DNA from: Halobaculum sp. MBLA0147
GTDB taxonomy: Archaea; Halobacteriota; Halobacteria; Halobacteriales; Haloferacaceae
Length of the DNA: 64,000 nt
Assembly (NCBI RefSeq): GCF_041361345.1
Contig: NZ_JBGKAD010000001.1
Span: 1,922,001-1,986,000 of the forward strand
Reading direction: 5' to 3'
Part shown: positions 26,653 through 36,765 of the stretch, in pieces
How the letters are laid out: each line of letters opens with the position of its first letter
Numbering within the stretch: the first letter of the stretch is position 1
Position numbers and translations under genes: made by a program
Notes under the pieces: model-generated
Seen by the model: only the letters and a program-made list of their open reading frames with translations
Told to the model about the DNA's origin: nothing
Databases searched by the model: none

Positions 26653-27284
26653 TCTTCACCCCGTGTCTCGGTCGTCTGGTCCAATGTGCGTTGTGGCTCT
26701 GGTTCGATCCACAGTGTCCACCGTCTCGTCTCCTCCGTCCACCACTGGTAAAAGCGTGACTTCGGGAGGCGAGAGGGTGGTCCCCCGCCGTTCTCTGGCG
26801 GGGCGTAGAAGTCCTCGTACGGGTCGAAGAACTGCACCTCGTCGTGGTTGATGGTGAACACGACGACCGTGTGTGGGATCGCTCTTCCGTGCATCCCGCC
26901 TCGCACGTCGTACCCTTCGGCGTGGTGGAGGTACGACGGAGAGAGTTCCACCACAGGGAGTGAACACTGCTCTCGTTCGACGATTTCGGCCAGTGTGGAC
27001 CGATCGAGTTCGGTGTCGATCTGCATCGCGTAGCCGTGCGGAGACAGGTGATCCTCGAGTGCCTCCGGAAGCGGGTCGGCCGTGGCTCCGAACTGCGGCC
27101 TGTAGTCGCAAGCGTCCTTCACCGTGTCGTGGTCGACCGCGAGCGACGGCACGTCGTGACGGGTAGCTAGGTCGTCGACGACGTTCTGAATCGCCCTCGT
27201 GAGGCAGGTGTCTTCCCGACGCTGTCTGTCGAACGAACTGACCCGTGTCTGGTACGACTTCCTGTCGTCGGACCCGATCGTCAC
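26649..27284 (-). CDS. C39/papain-like cysteine peptidase
   Basis: A 211-residue predicted peptidase. A Cys27-His138-Asp154 triad can be proposed: CLTRAIQNVVDDLA (Cys followed by a helix), IPHTVVVFTIN and FFDPYED. This order and spacing fit C39-like and papain-like peptidases. No signal peptide or transporter domain is present, so it probably acts inside the cell. The GTG start trims an upstream basic extension. It forms an operon with the 323-residue gene whose start overlaps its stop. No peptide exporter or leader-peptide gene is near, so bacteriocin processing is unlikely. A toxin/antitoxin or defence role is possible. Confidence 0.78.
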   Translation of the reverse strand: MTIGSDDRKSYQTRVSSFDRQRREDTCLTRAIQNVVDDLATRHDVPSLAVDHDTVKDACDYRPQFGATADPLPEALEDHLSPHGYAMQIDTELDRSTLAEIVEREQCSLPVVELSPSYLHHAEGYDVRGGMHGRAIPHTVVVFTINHDEVQFFDPYEDFYAPPENGGGPPSRLPKSRFYQWWTEETRRWTLWIEPEPQRTLDQTTETRGEE

Positions 27285-27451
27285 TCTCGACTCACCTCGC
27301 GGCGCTAGATGTGAACGCCGCTGAAAGTTCTTCTGGAGACAACGACGGTTGGACGAGCCGTCGGTGGAGCGTACTCGAGATCCCACTCCCGACGGGAGGC
27401 TAACTCACCCCGTCCCGTAGATTCAAGCCGTCCCCTGCCGACTGCTGGGAC

Positions 27452-27871
27452 ATGAGCGACTGTCCCTTCTGTGGCATCGTCGCCGGGGAGATCCCGGGTC
27501 GGATCGTCGGCGAGAACGACCACGCCGTGGCGTTCCTCGACGCGAACCCGATGGCGCCGGGCCACACGCTGGTCGTCCCGCGGGAACACCGCGAGCGGCT
27601 CGCGGACGCGACGAGCGAGGAGACGCAGGCCGTGTTCGCGCTGCTCCACGAGTTGGCGCCGAAGATCGAGACGGCCGTCGACGCCGAGGGGGCCACCGTC
27701 GGCCTGAACGACGGCAGCGTCGCCGGACAGGAGGTACCACACGTCCACGCACACGTCATCCCGCGGTTCCCGGACGACGACGGCGGCCCGATCCACGTCG
27801 CCGCCGGTTCGCGTCCGGAACTGTCCGACGCGGAACTCGACGAGATCGCCGCCGCAATCGGCGACGACTGA
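27452..27871 (+). CDS. HIT-family nucleotide hydrolase/transferase
   Basis: A 139-residue histidine-triad protein that hydrolyses nucleotide phosphoramidates or dinucleoside polyphosphates. An N-terminal CPFCGIVAGEIPGRIVGE zinc-type pair leads into AFLDANPMAPGHTLVVPREH, and the active-site motif HVHAHVIPR is complete near residues 102-110. Size and architecture are standard. ATG start, with about 165 bases of divergent spacer to the peptidase gene. Confidence 0.95.
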   Translation: MSDCPFCGIVAGEIPGRIVGENDHAVAFLDANPMAPGHTLVVPREHRERLADATSEETQAVFALLHELAPKIETAVDAEGATVGLNDGSVAGQEVPHVHAHVIPRFPDDDGGPIHVAAGSRPELSDAELDEIAAAIGDD

Positions 27872-27967
27872 TCGCCGCGGTGGTCGGCGCTGCTCCCTCC
27901 CGTCGCCTCCATCCGTACGCCCGTCGGGGACCGCCGTGTTTAGGCGGCTCCCGGCGAACCGAGTGGT

Positions 27968-29129
<1,162 letters not shown>

Positions 29130-29273
29130 CGGACGAGCACCCGACGCGGGCGCACCACCGACCACCCCGACCCTCGCCGCTCCCGACGTTTCTCACCGCG
29201 GTCTCCGTCGGTCGTCGCCGCTACCGACCAGCGGCGCCGTCTCCGTCGCTGCGCCGTTCCCGCCGCCTCAACG

Positions 29274-30953
29274 TCAGTTTCCGCCGTTGCCGCGCCCGTT
29301 CCCACCACCACGACCGTCTCCGCCACCACGTCCGTTCCCGTCGTCGCCGCCGGCGGCACTCCTGACGGCCGGTAACACGTTCACGTGGCCCTCGCCGCGG
29401 TACTCGTCGGCGTCGAGTCCGCCCGGCGCGCTCCCCGGCGCGGACGGCTGGTCGCCGTCCACCGTCCCGTCGTCGGAGACGTTCGGGGTCACGCCGGGGG
29501 CGGTCGTCTCGCCCGCCCGCCCGACCGGGCGCGGCTGGGCGAACGACTCGATCCGGTCTCTGACGGCGGCGGGCGTCGCGTCCTCGCCGAGCGCCTCGTA
29601 CAACAGCGCCGCGAAGCCGGAGACGTTCGGCGCGGCGAAGGAGGTGCCGGGTTTCCCGCCGTACGACGGCGTGTACGCTTCCAACCGCGCGTCTTCGGGT
29701 GCGTCCGGGTCCGTCTGGAACGTCGTCGACAACACGTAGTCGAAGAGGAGCCGTCGGATCGGTACCACCCCGACCCCGTCCGGGTCGACGTTGCCGCCAC
29801 CGGCCGTCACGTCCACGCCCTCGGCGCCGTAGTTCGTGTAGAAGGCCGGCTCGTAGGTGGGCAGTTCCGTGTCGATCGGCCGTTCGACCGTGAACGGACC
29901 GACCTGCGTCCCGCGGCCCTCGACCGGCCACCCGTAACCGATGGGGCCGGTCGCGCCGACGCTCACGTACCCGTCGGCCTCCGCCGGGAGCACGATCACG
30001 CCATCGTCGAGGTTCGTCCCGTCGTTGCCCGCCGCCGCGACCGGGAGTGCTCCCTGCCCGACCGCGAACTGGCCGACGGCCGAGAGGAAGTCCACCGTCA
30101 CGCCGATGCCGGAGCTGTCTTCGGGGATCGGCGGCGTCCCCAACGAGAGGTTCAGCACGTCACACCCCGCGCCGGTGAACGCACTGCCGCCGTTGGCCGG
30201 TGGAGAGACGGTCACCGGCGCACCCTCGGGGGCGGCACCGACGACGACCGCCGCCGCCACGTCCGCGAACGACGCCCCCGCGCCGGAGAACACGCGCAGG
30301 TCGACGACCTCGGCGTCGGGTGCCATCCCGCGCACCCCGGCACCGTTGACCGCCGCCGCGGCCGTCCCGGCGACGTGTGTCCCGTGGTCGTCGTTGAGCG
30401 GGCCGGGGCCCTCGCCGTCGGCGGTGAAGTTCTCCGAGAGGTCCTGTCGGACGTTCGGGAGGTCTGGGTGTGCGAAGTCGTCGTCCGGGTTCGCGCCCAA
30501 CACCCCGTCGTCGATCACCCCGATCCGCGTGCCGTCGCCGGTGGCGGTCTCGTGGACCCGTTCGATCTGCTGTTCGCGCTTGTCCCACTGGAGGTCGTAC
30601 AGCGGTTCCGATGTCTCGGCGGCGGCCGGGTCCGCCTCTGCCGCCGCGACCACCTCTGGCGGTTCGATCGCCACGTCGAGGTCCGCCGTGTACCGCGCCT
30701 CGGCGGGCATCGCCGACTCCGAGCCGCGGACGACGACGAACTCGATCCCGTCGCCGTCCGGCGTCACGTCTCGGAAGTCGTACACCACCTCCATCGCACT
30801 CACCATCTCGGAGACCGGTGTCTCCGTCGCCGCCGTGTCCACGACGTATCGGTCCTCGCTCGGCTCCGCCGCGAACGCACGGCCACTCGCCCCGACGACC
30901 GTCGCCGCACTCAACAGCTTCAGCACACCTCGCCGCGTGGTCTCGTGTACCAT
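29274..30953 (-). CDS. Tat-exported subtilisin-like protease (halolysin type)
   Basis: Secreted S8 serine peptidase of 559 residues. A Tat signal (TTRRGVLKLLSAATVVG) is followed by a propeptide of about 100 residues. The catalytic Asp lies in IGVIDDGVLG, the His in DDHGTHVAGT and the Ser in GKPGTSFAAPNVSG. The C-terminus is a Gly/Asn/Arg-rich tail (GNGRGGGDGRGGG). The ATG at MVHETTRRG was chosen over one 15 bases upstream because it begins the signal peptide. Halolysins degrade extracellular protein in salt. It is divergent from the prepilin peptidase gene. Confidence 0.92.
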   Translation of the reverse strand: MVHETTRRGVLKLLSAATVVGASGRAFAAEPSEDRYVVDTAATETPVSEMVSAMEVVYDFRDVTPDGDGIEFVVVRGSESAMPAEARYTADLDVAIEPPEVVAAAEADPAAAETSEPLYDLQWDKREQQIERVHETATGDGTRIGVIDDGVLGANPDDDFAHPDLPNVRQDLSENFTADGEGPGPLNDDHGTHVAGTAAAAVNGAGVRGMAPDAEVVDLRVFSGAGASFADVAAAVVVGAAPEGAPVTVSPPANGGSAFTGAGCDVLNLSLGTPPIPEDSSGIGVTVDFLSAVGQFAVGQGALPVAAAGNDGTNLDDGVIVLPAEADGYVSVGATGPIGYGWPVEGRGTQVGPFTVERPIDTELPTYEPAFYTNYGAEGVDVTAGGGNVDPDGVGVVPIRRLLFDYVLSTTFQTDPDAPEDARLEAYTPSYGGKPGTSFAAPNVSGFAALLYEALGEDATPAAVRDRIESFAQPRPVGRAGETTAPGVTPNVSDDGTVDGDQPSAPGSAPGGLDADEYRGEGHVNVLPAVRSAAGGDDGNGRGGGDGRGGGNGRGNGGN

Positions 30954-31147
30954 ACTACATCCCTCCACTCGACAGACAATAATGGTTGTCCATTACATAC
31001 TCGGTACCAACTCCGTCGTCGGCCGTAATCCGGTTGCTGACGGTGTCGCGGGCGTCGACGACCGCCCCGGTGGTGGTAGTCGAGGAGGGGTCGACGAGAC
31101 GAGGGCGGACCCGAACGTCTATGTACGGGCGGGCAGGCAGGAGGCGT

Positions 31148-32440
31148 ATGGTACTCGGTCTCGCGTCGGTCCCGGACCTCCTGCGGCTCGTCTTCCTGCC
31201 GGCGTTCGCGTGGGCCGCCTACCGCGACGTGCGGACGCGGCGGCTCCCGAACGCGTTGTGGCCGCCGCTGGCGCTCGTCGGCGTCGTCGCGCTGGCGCTG
31301 GAGGCGGCGGCGACGTACCCGTTCGCGGGGTACGAGGGACGGGTGTTCCTCGTCCGCGTCGGGTTCGCGCTGCTGTTCCTGTTGCCGTTCGCCTACGGAG
31401 CGTACTTCCTCCGGGCGTTCGGCGGTGCGGACGCGAAGGCGACGATGGTGTTGGCGCTCGGGCTCCCGACCACCCCGGCGTACGCGCTGCCGGCCGGGGT
31501 GGTCGCCGCGCTCCCGCCGACGGTGCTCGCGGCGCTGCCGCGGACGACGCTCCCGCTCGTCCCGTCGCTGTTGGGTGTGACCGCGATGGCGACGCTGACG
31601 AACGCAGTGTTGGTCGCGCTGCTGTACGTCGGCTACCTCGCCGTCGGCAACCTCGTCCGGGGACGGGTCGGCCTCGCGATGTTCGTCGGGCGTCCCACGC
31701 CGGTCGAACGGCTGGCGGACCGCCACGGTTCGCTGCTCCGGACGGACGGGAGTCTCCCCCGGAGCGGACTCGACCTCGACGCCCTGCGGATGTACTTCCG
31801 GTGGCGCGGCTGTACGCTCGCGGACCTCCGGGCGGACCCGGCGGCGTTCAGAGAACCCGACTTCGTCGGCGACACCTTCGACCCGACGGACGGCGCGACC
31901 CACCGTGGCCCGGACACCGGCGGCCCGGCGGGGAGCGGGGCGGCCACCAGTGGTGCCGGGAGCGACGCGGCGACCGATGGACGCGAGGCCGACGACTGGG
32001 CCGGGACTGGGTTCGTCCAGGCGGAGACGGAGGAGACGGCGGACGCAGGCGACGCCGAGACGAGTGGGACCGAGGCCGGAACGGTGACCGAGGCAGGGAC
32101 TGCAGCGAACGCGAGCGAGGCCGAGACGACCGACACAGACGCGACGGGGACGGGAGCGACGACCGACACAGATGCGACGGCGACCGACACGGACGAGGCG
32201 ACCGACGACGCGCTCCACGATCCGTGGGCGGCGGCGGCGTTCCTCGACGCCGTCGACGGCTCCGCGTACGGGACGACGCCGGAGACGCTCCGCTCGGGGT
32301 TGCAGACGGTCGCCGAGACGGACCGCGTGTGGGTCTCGCCCGGGCTGCCGTTCGTCGTCCCGCTGTTCGGCGGGCTCCTCGTCGCACTCACACTCGGGGA
32401 CGTGTTGACCCTGCTGTTGCGTGCGGTCGGGCTCGCGTGA
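31148..32440 (+). CDS. pibD: Prepilin/preflagellin (archaellin) peptidase, PibD-like
   Basis: Membrane aspartyl peptidase of family A24 that cuts signal peptides of archaellins and type IV pilins. The 430-residue protein has the N-terminal AWAAYRDVRTRRLPN stretch with the first catalytic Asp and the second site in RAFGGADAKATM (GGAD in place of the GxGD consensus). Six hydrophobic segments follow. Residues about 235-365 are a Thr/Asp/Glu/Ala-rich insert that looks disordered, and one more helix closes the protein. This is longer than usual for the family. ATG start; a longer in-frame reading is not acidic. Confidence 0.88.
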   Translation: MVLGLASVPDLLRLVFLPAFAWAAYRDVRTRRLPNALWPPLALVGVVALALEAAATYPFAGYEGRVFLVRVGFALLFLLPFAYGAYFLRAFGGADAKATMVLALGLPTTPAYALPAGVVAALPPTVLAALPRTTLPLVPSLLGVTAMATLTNAVLVALLYVGYLAVGNLVRGRVGLAMFVGRPTPVERLADRHGSLLRTDGSLPRSGLDLDALRMYFRWRGCTLADLRADPAAFREPDFVGDTFDPTDGATHRGPDTGGPAGSGAATSGAGSDAATDGREADDWAGTGFVQAETEETADAGDAETSGTEAGTVTEAGTAANASEAETTDTDATGTGATTDTDATATDTDEATDDALHDPWAAAAFLDAVDGSAYGTTPETLRSGLQTVAETDRVWVSPGLPFVVPLFGGLLVALTLGDVLTLLLRAVGLA

Positions 32441-32452
32441 GTCGCCGCCGCG

Positions 32453-32536
32453 TCACACCAGCGAGGCGGCGTACGCGAGCGACGACAACACCATCAACGC
32501 GACGAGCAGGATCGAGATGAGCTGTTGTCTGTCCAC
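32453..32536 (-). CDS. 27-residue single-helix membrane peptide
   Basis: GTG-started ORF encoding VDRQQLISILLVALMVLSSL followed by AYAASLV. A short polar start (DRQQ) and one hydrophobic helix match small haloarchaeal membrane peptides of the form MDRQQ-helix. It is convergent with pibD and stops 12 bases after the pibD stop. Too short for most gene finders, so confidence is moderate. Confidence 0.55.
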   Translation of the reverse strand: MDRQQLISILLVALMVLSSLAYAASLV

Positions 32537-32630
32537 GGTGGTGGCTGGCGGCAGAGGGTGAAAACTCCCGCGGTCACTGCGAGTCGCGAGGGTGGCGCCG
32601 ATCGACGGCGCACACCACCCAACCGACACC

Positions 32631-34535
32631 TCACGCGAGCGCGGCGAGGTCGAACTCGAAGCCGGCGACCGGGAGTTCCAGGTCGTGTGCGACGAGCACC
32701 GCCGGGTGGAGTTCGCCGATCACGCCGACCGGCTCCCCGTCGATCACGACACTCGCCGTCCGGCCGTCGAGGAACGACGGGTGGTCCGTCGGCGGGGTCG
32801 CCAACTCGGCGTCGAAGGCGTCACACACCGCCTGCAGACGCCCCTTCGCGTCCTCGTAGGTGGCGTCCGTCCGGCCGAGGACGGCCGCGACGTGGCGCGA
32901 CTCCGCGACGTGGGTCGCCTCGTCGTCGTCGCGGTGGGCGACGAAGCCGATCTCCGCGAGGTCCTGCGGGTACGCCCGGTGGGTGTTGTTCTCCAACACC
33001 TGCGTCAGCGACGGGAGCAGCCAGGTCCGGAGTTGCGTGTACTCCTCGCTGTACGGCGACGTGATCTCTGCGGGCGGCGCCGCCCCGAACGCGTCCCCAT
33101 CGGGCTCCAGTCGGAACGCCTCGTAGTTCCGGCCGGGCGCGGTCATGTGGAAGTTCAGCGTGTCCTCGAAGCCGAGTCCGACCAGTGTCTCCCGGACGGC
33201 GTCCTCCAGCCGCGAGCGCTCGTGACGACCGCCGACGGTGCCAACGTCGGGGAGCGTCGACTCCAGTTCGCCGAAGCCGTACGCTCGACCCACGTCGTCG
33301 ATCAGGTCCGTCGGGTGGAGCACGTCGACGCGGTACGGCGGGATCTCCACGTCGTACACCGTCTCCTCGCCCAGCGAGTACGCCGCGTCCAACCCGGAGC
33401 GCTCGAACAGGTCGACGACCTCGTCGGGCTCCAAGTCGATCCCGAGCGTGGACTCGATTCGCTCGTGTGCGACGGACTTCTCGTCGACGGCGAGGTTCGG
33501 GCGGAGCAACTCCGGTCCGTACTCGTCCGGGTGGGTCGCGCCGTCGGCGTACTCGACGCGGACCTCTTCCAGGCGGCCGCCGCGGGCGGCGAGTGCGTAG
33601 CAGATCACCACGCACATCTTGTCGATGGTCCACTGGTCCGTGCCGGTGAGTTCGACGAACAGGTCCCGGGAGTCCGTCGTCACCTCCGTCCGCTGGCCGT
33701 TGATCACCGGCGGGAACGAGAACAGCCCCTGCCGGTCGTAGATCGCCGGGTAGCGGTCGTACTCGGCCACGAGGTCCGCGTACGTCTCCCCCGTCGGGTG
33801 GTCGGCCAACACGTCGGCGGGTGTCGCGCCGCCGTCCCCGATCCCGGCCATCGACTCGTGGTCGAGCGGGACGAAGCGGTCCCCGTCGGGCTCGATCCCG
33901 CGGTAGGTGATCGACTTCTGTGGCGACCGGGCACTCGTGTCGTCGTCGGCCGCTTCCGACTGCACGTCGCGTGTCGTCACCGTCGGCGCCTCGATCGGGT
34001 CCTCGTCGGCCGGATCGCGGTCCGGGTCCGCCTCTTCGCTCTCGGCGTCGCCGCCGACGAGATCCGTCCCGCCGGTCGCGAGGCGGTCTCCGCGCAACAT
34101 CGCCAGGTCGTGGATCCCGATGGCACCCTTCGCCCGTCCGCGGCCCATCGTCGCGTGGAGCTTCTCCTGGAGTTGGATCAGCGACTCCAGCGCCGACTCG
34201 TCCAACTCGACGCCGCGGACCACCGCGCCGGTGACGTACGGGCGCTCGTCGGGGACGGTCTCCTCGACCTCGATCACCCAGTCGGCGGCGTTCGTGTCCG
34301 GCACGTGGACGCCGCGTGCGTCGCCGTACTGGTACCGCAGCGAGCGCGCGACCCCCTCGACGGAGAGACGGTCGAGCCGGTCCGGGCCGAACTCGAACTG
34401 GTAGTCGCCGTCCTCGGTCTCGCCCTCGAACTCCAACCCGAGCGCGAACAGGTCGTCGACGAACGCCTCGTCGCTCTTCTCCTCGTGGCCGGTCAACGCG
34501 CGCAACTCGTCCGTGTCGATGTCGACGACTGGCAT
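32631..34535 (-). CDS. pheT: Phenylalanine--tRNA ligase beta subunit
   Basis: Editing and tRNA-binding subunit of the alpha2-beta2 PheRS, archaeal type of 634 residues. It starts MPVVDIDTDELRALTG. Visible features are the B3/B4 editing domain (SFPPVINGQRTEVTTDSRDL), the B5 domain (VVDLFERSGLDAAYS, YDVEIPPYRVDVLHPTDLIDD) and the catalytic-like domain with RLEDAVRETLVGLGFEDTLN. An acidic insert (residues about 170-215) is a haloarchaeal extension. It follows pheS on the same strand after 136 bases, so the two form one operon with the leader described upstream. Confidence 0.95.
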   Translation of the reverse strand: MPVVDIDTDELRALTGHEEKSDEAFVDDLFALGLEFEGETEDGDYQFEFGPDRLDRLSVEGVARSLRYQYGDARGVHVPDTNAADWVIEVEETVPDERPYVTGAVVRGVELDESALESLIQLQEKLHATMGRGRAKGAIGIHDLAMLRGDRLATGGTDLVGGDAESEEADPDRDPADEDPIEAPTVTTRDVQSEAADDDTSARSPQKSITYRGIEPDGDRFVPLDHESMAGIGDGGATPADVLADHPTGETYADLVAEYDRYPAIYDRQGLFSFPPVINGQRTEVTTDSRDLFVELTGTDQWTIDKMCVVICYALAARGGRLEEVRVEYADGATHPDEYGPELLRPNLAVDEKSVAHERIESTLGIDLEPDEVVDLFERSGLDAAYSLGEETVYDVEIPPYRVDVLHPTDLIDDVGRAYGFGELESTLPDVGTVGGRHERSRLEDAVRETLVGLGFEDTLNFHMTAPGRNYEAFRLEPDGDAFGAAPPAEITSPYSEEYTQLRTWLLPSLTQVLENNTHRAYPQDLAEIGFVAHRDDDEATHVAESRHVAAVLGRTDATYEDAKGRLQAVCDAFDAELATPPTDHPSFLDGRTASVVIDGEPVGVIGELHPAVLVAHDLELPVAGFEFDLAALA

Positions 34536-34671
34536 CAGTAGCTCACCTCGTGTGTCTCCGTGTTCGCCTCGCTCGTCCGGTCCCGTCGACGTTCGCCGGT
34601 CCGGTTCGGCCACCGCTCGCTGCCGCGGATCGGTCTCCGGTCGCCGGGTCGGGTCTGATCTACCGCCGGCA

Positions 34672-36288
34672 TCAGTACGGCACCTCCGTCTCCCGCAGGA
34701 ACTCCAGGTCGGCCAGGGTGCCGTGGAGGTCGCGGATGTCCTCGGCACCGGTGGCGAGCATCGCCAGCCGTTCCAAGGCGAGCCCCCACGCCATCACGTC
34801 GCCTTCGACACCCAGCGGCTCCAACACCTCGTCGCGGAACAGCCCGGAGTTGCCGATCTCGATCAACTCCCCCGTCTCCGGGTGTTCGCCGAACAGCTCG
34901 AAGCTCGGCTCCGTGTACGGGTTGTAGTGGGGTTTGAACTGCACGTCCGTGATCCCGAACTGCCGGTAGAACTCCTCGAAGGTGCCCATCAGGTCTCGGA
35001 CGGACAACTCGTCGGCCAACACCCACCCTTCGATCTGGAAGAACTCCAGCAGGTGCGTGGCGTCCAAGGTGTCGTTGCGGTACACCTTCTCGACGGAGAA
35101 GTACCGTTCCGGCGGCTCCAGGTCCGCTCCGGCGAACCCGGAGAGGTACCGCATCGACAGCGAGGTGGTGTGGCCGCGGAGCGCGACCGCACTGGCGAAC
35201 TCTTCGCTCCACGGGGAGTGGTAGCCGTCGCCGTCTTCCCCGACGCCGTCGCGGTGGGCCGACTCGACGCGCTCGACCAACTCCGGCGGGAGGTTCTCCG
35301 CGGGGTCGACGTCCAACGCGAACCGGTCCCAGTGGGTCCGCGCCGGGTGGTCCTGTGGCATGAACAGGCAGTCGTTGATCCAGAAGTCCGCGTCGGCGTG
35401 TGGGCCGTCCATCTCCTGGAACCCCATCCCGACGAGCACGTCCTTCACGCGGTCGGCGTACGCCCGCAGGACGTGTTTCTTCCCGCCGCGAACTTCGGGG
35501 GCGTCCGCCGCGACATCGTACTCGGTGAACTCCACGTCCTCCCACTCGCCGGAGGTGAGCAGTTCCGGCGTGAGTCGGTCTACCGTCTCGGCCGCCTCGA
35601 CGCCCGCCATCAGCGCGTCGACGCCGTCGTCGGTGAGTGTGACGGCTCGTTTCGTGCGTTCGGTGCGGGCGACGAGTCCACGGGAGTCGAGCCGGTCGAG
35701 CACGTCGGCGTCGAACGCCTCCGCTGGACGTGTGCCGTCGGCCTCGTCGTCGGCGGCTGTCTCCGTCGCGGAGTCGCCGTCCGTCTCGGTGTCGTCGCCT
35801 GTCTCGTCGTCGGCTTCGTCGTCGCCACCGGACGCTGCGTCCGCGAGCTCCTCCAGCGCGGCCGCCTCCGCGTCCGCGTCTGGGTCTGCGTCCGCGTCGG
35901 CGGTGATCTCGCCGGCTTCGACGGTGCCGTACCCCTTCCGAGCGTAGTTGGCCAAGGCGATGTCCACCTCGTCGCCTTCGAGCCCGGACGCGCCGATTAC
36001 CTGCCCCATCTGGACGGGGTCGTCGCCCGCGCCGGCCTCGTGTGCGGTGCGGTACAGTCGGACCTCGGGGAGACCGTCGGCGACGTACGTGTGCCCCTCG
36101 TCGGTGAGCGTCACCGTCTCGCTGGTCGTCTCGGAGAGGCTGACGAGGCCGTCCGCCTCGAGTTCGAACGCAGCCTGTGTCACCGTCTCCGGTTTCTCGC
36201 CGAGTTCCGCGGCGAGGTCGTCGATACTCCGTGTCTCGGTCGCACTCGCTGCCTCCAGCAGCGCGACCTGTGTCTGTGGTCGTCGCAT
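34672..36288 (-). CDS. pheS: Phenylalanine--tRNA ligase alpha subunit
   Basis: Catalytic subunit of PheRS, class II, archaeal/eukaryotic type of 538 residues. The N-terminal 170 residues are winged-helix DNA/tRNA-binding-fold domains (LLEAASATETRSIDDLAAEL, then GKKHVLRAYADRVKDVLVGMG). The class II motif 2 region is YFSVEKVYRNDTLDATHL, and motif 3 lies in MAWGLALERLAML. A strongly acidic insert of about 60 residues (positions near 130-190) separates the two N-terminal modules. The gene begins 186 bases after a short Phe-rich ORF. Confidence 0.95.
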   Translation of the reverse strand: MRRPQTQVALLEAASATETRSIDDLAAELGEKPETVTQAAFELEADGLVSLSETTSETVTLTDEGHTYVADGLPEVRLYRTAHEAGAGDDPVQMGQVIGASGLEGDEVDIALANYARKGYGTVEAGEITADADADPDADAEAAALEELADAASGGDDEADDETGDDTETDGDSATETAADDEADGTRPAEAFDADVLDRLDSRGLVARTERTKRAVTLTDDGVDALMAGVEAAETVDRLTPELLTSGEWEDVEFTEYDVAADAPEVRGGKKHVLRAYADRVKDVLVGMGFQEMDGPHADADFWINDCLFMPQDHPARTHWDRFALDVDPAENLPPELVERVESAHRDGVGEDGDGYHSPWSEEFASAVALRGHTTSLSMRYLSGFAGADLEPPERYFSVEKVYRNDTLDATHLLEFFQIEGWVLADELSVRDLMGTFEEFYRQFGITDVQFKPHYNPYTEPSFELFGEHPETGELIEIGNSGLFRDEVLEPLGVEGDVMAWGLALERLAMLATGAEDIRDLHGTLADLEFLRETEVPY

Positions 36289-36474
36289 TCGGTTGGATCG
36301 TGTTGTGTGTCGTCGTCAGTTAGCGGTTCCGGGACCGACTCGTCGCCGCGCGCCGGTCTCGGCCCCGTCGATCACTCTCTGCTCGGTGTCGCCGTCGGCA
36401 GTGTCGCGACACCGCAGCCGCGTCGAGCGGTTTCGCGCGAGGTGGCGTCTCCGGCACCCCGCGGTCCGCCGCTC
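36289..36474 (-). promoter_or_regulatory. Structured pheST 5-prime leader
   Basis: Right after the leader-peptide stop codon the minus-strand RNA can form GAGCGG with CCGCUC, and inside it GCGGGGUG with CACCUCGC (one G-U pair). Further on, CGGUGUCGC pairs with GCGACACCG (9 bp). The Phe codons end about 10 bases before the first stem, so a stalled ribosome would mask it. No U-run terminator is seen, so control may act on translation or on a factor-dependent stop. Confidence 0.5.
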
Positions 36475-36555
36475 TCAGACGCGGCCGAAGAAGAACCCGA
36501 ACTCGCCGCTGGCTGCCGGGCGTGCGGTGCGGTCGGTGGCGAGTTCGGACGCCAT
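36475..36555 (-). CDS. Phe-rich leader peptide of the pheST operon (candidate)
   Basis: ATG-started 26-residue ORF: MASELATDRTARPAASGEFG followed by FFFGRV. Four Phe codons in six positions (FGFFF) come just before the stop. The ATG is about 26 bases downstream of a TATA box, so the pheST transcript should begin at or next to this codon, making the ORF the first, leaderless reading frame of the operon. The arrangement is like the bacterial pheM leader of E. coli pheST. This is inference from position and composition; no homologue was looked up. Confidence 0.6.
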   Translation of the reverse strand: MASELATDRTARPAASGEFGFFFGRV

Positions 36556-36579
36556 GTGCGGTGGTGACGCGGGCCGAGA

Positions 36580-36587
36580 CTAAAAGC
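36580..36587 (-). promoter_or_regulatory. TATA box of the pheST leader transcript
   Basis: On the minus strand the sequence GCTTTTAG lies about 26 bases before the leader ATG, the standard haloarchaeal distance to the transcription start. Confidence 0.6.
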
Positions 36588-36765
36588 TGTCGTGGCCCGA
36601 GACACGGTCGGAACGCCGAGCTCTTGGGGGCGTGTAGTCGGCACTGCCCGAGTGTCTAATCGTCCCACGGAGTGACGACGCTGAATGAATGCACTACATA
36701 TTACGGGACAAATAGCTAGGAAGATTGTAGTTCGAATGCAAACGCAACCCGTGTGGGTCGTCACA

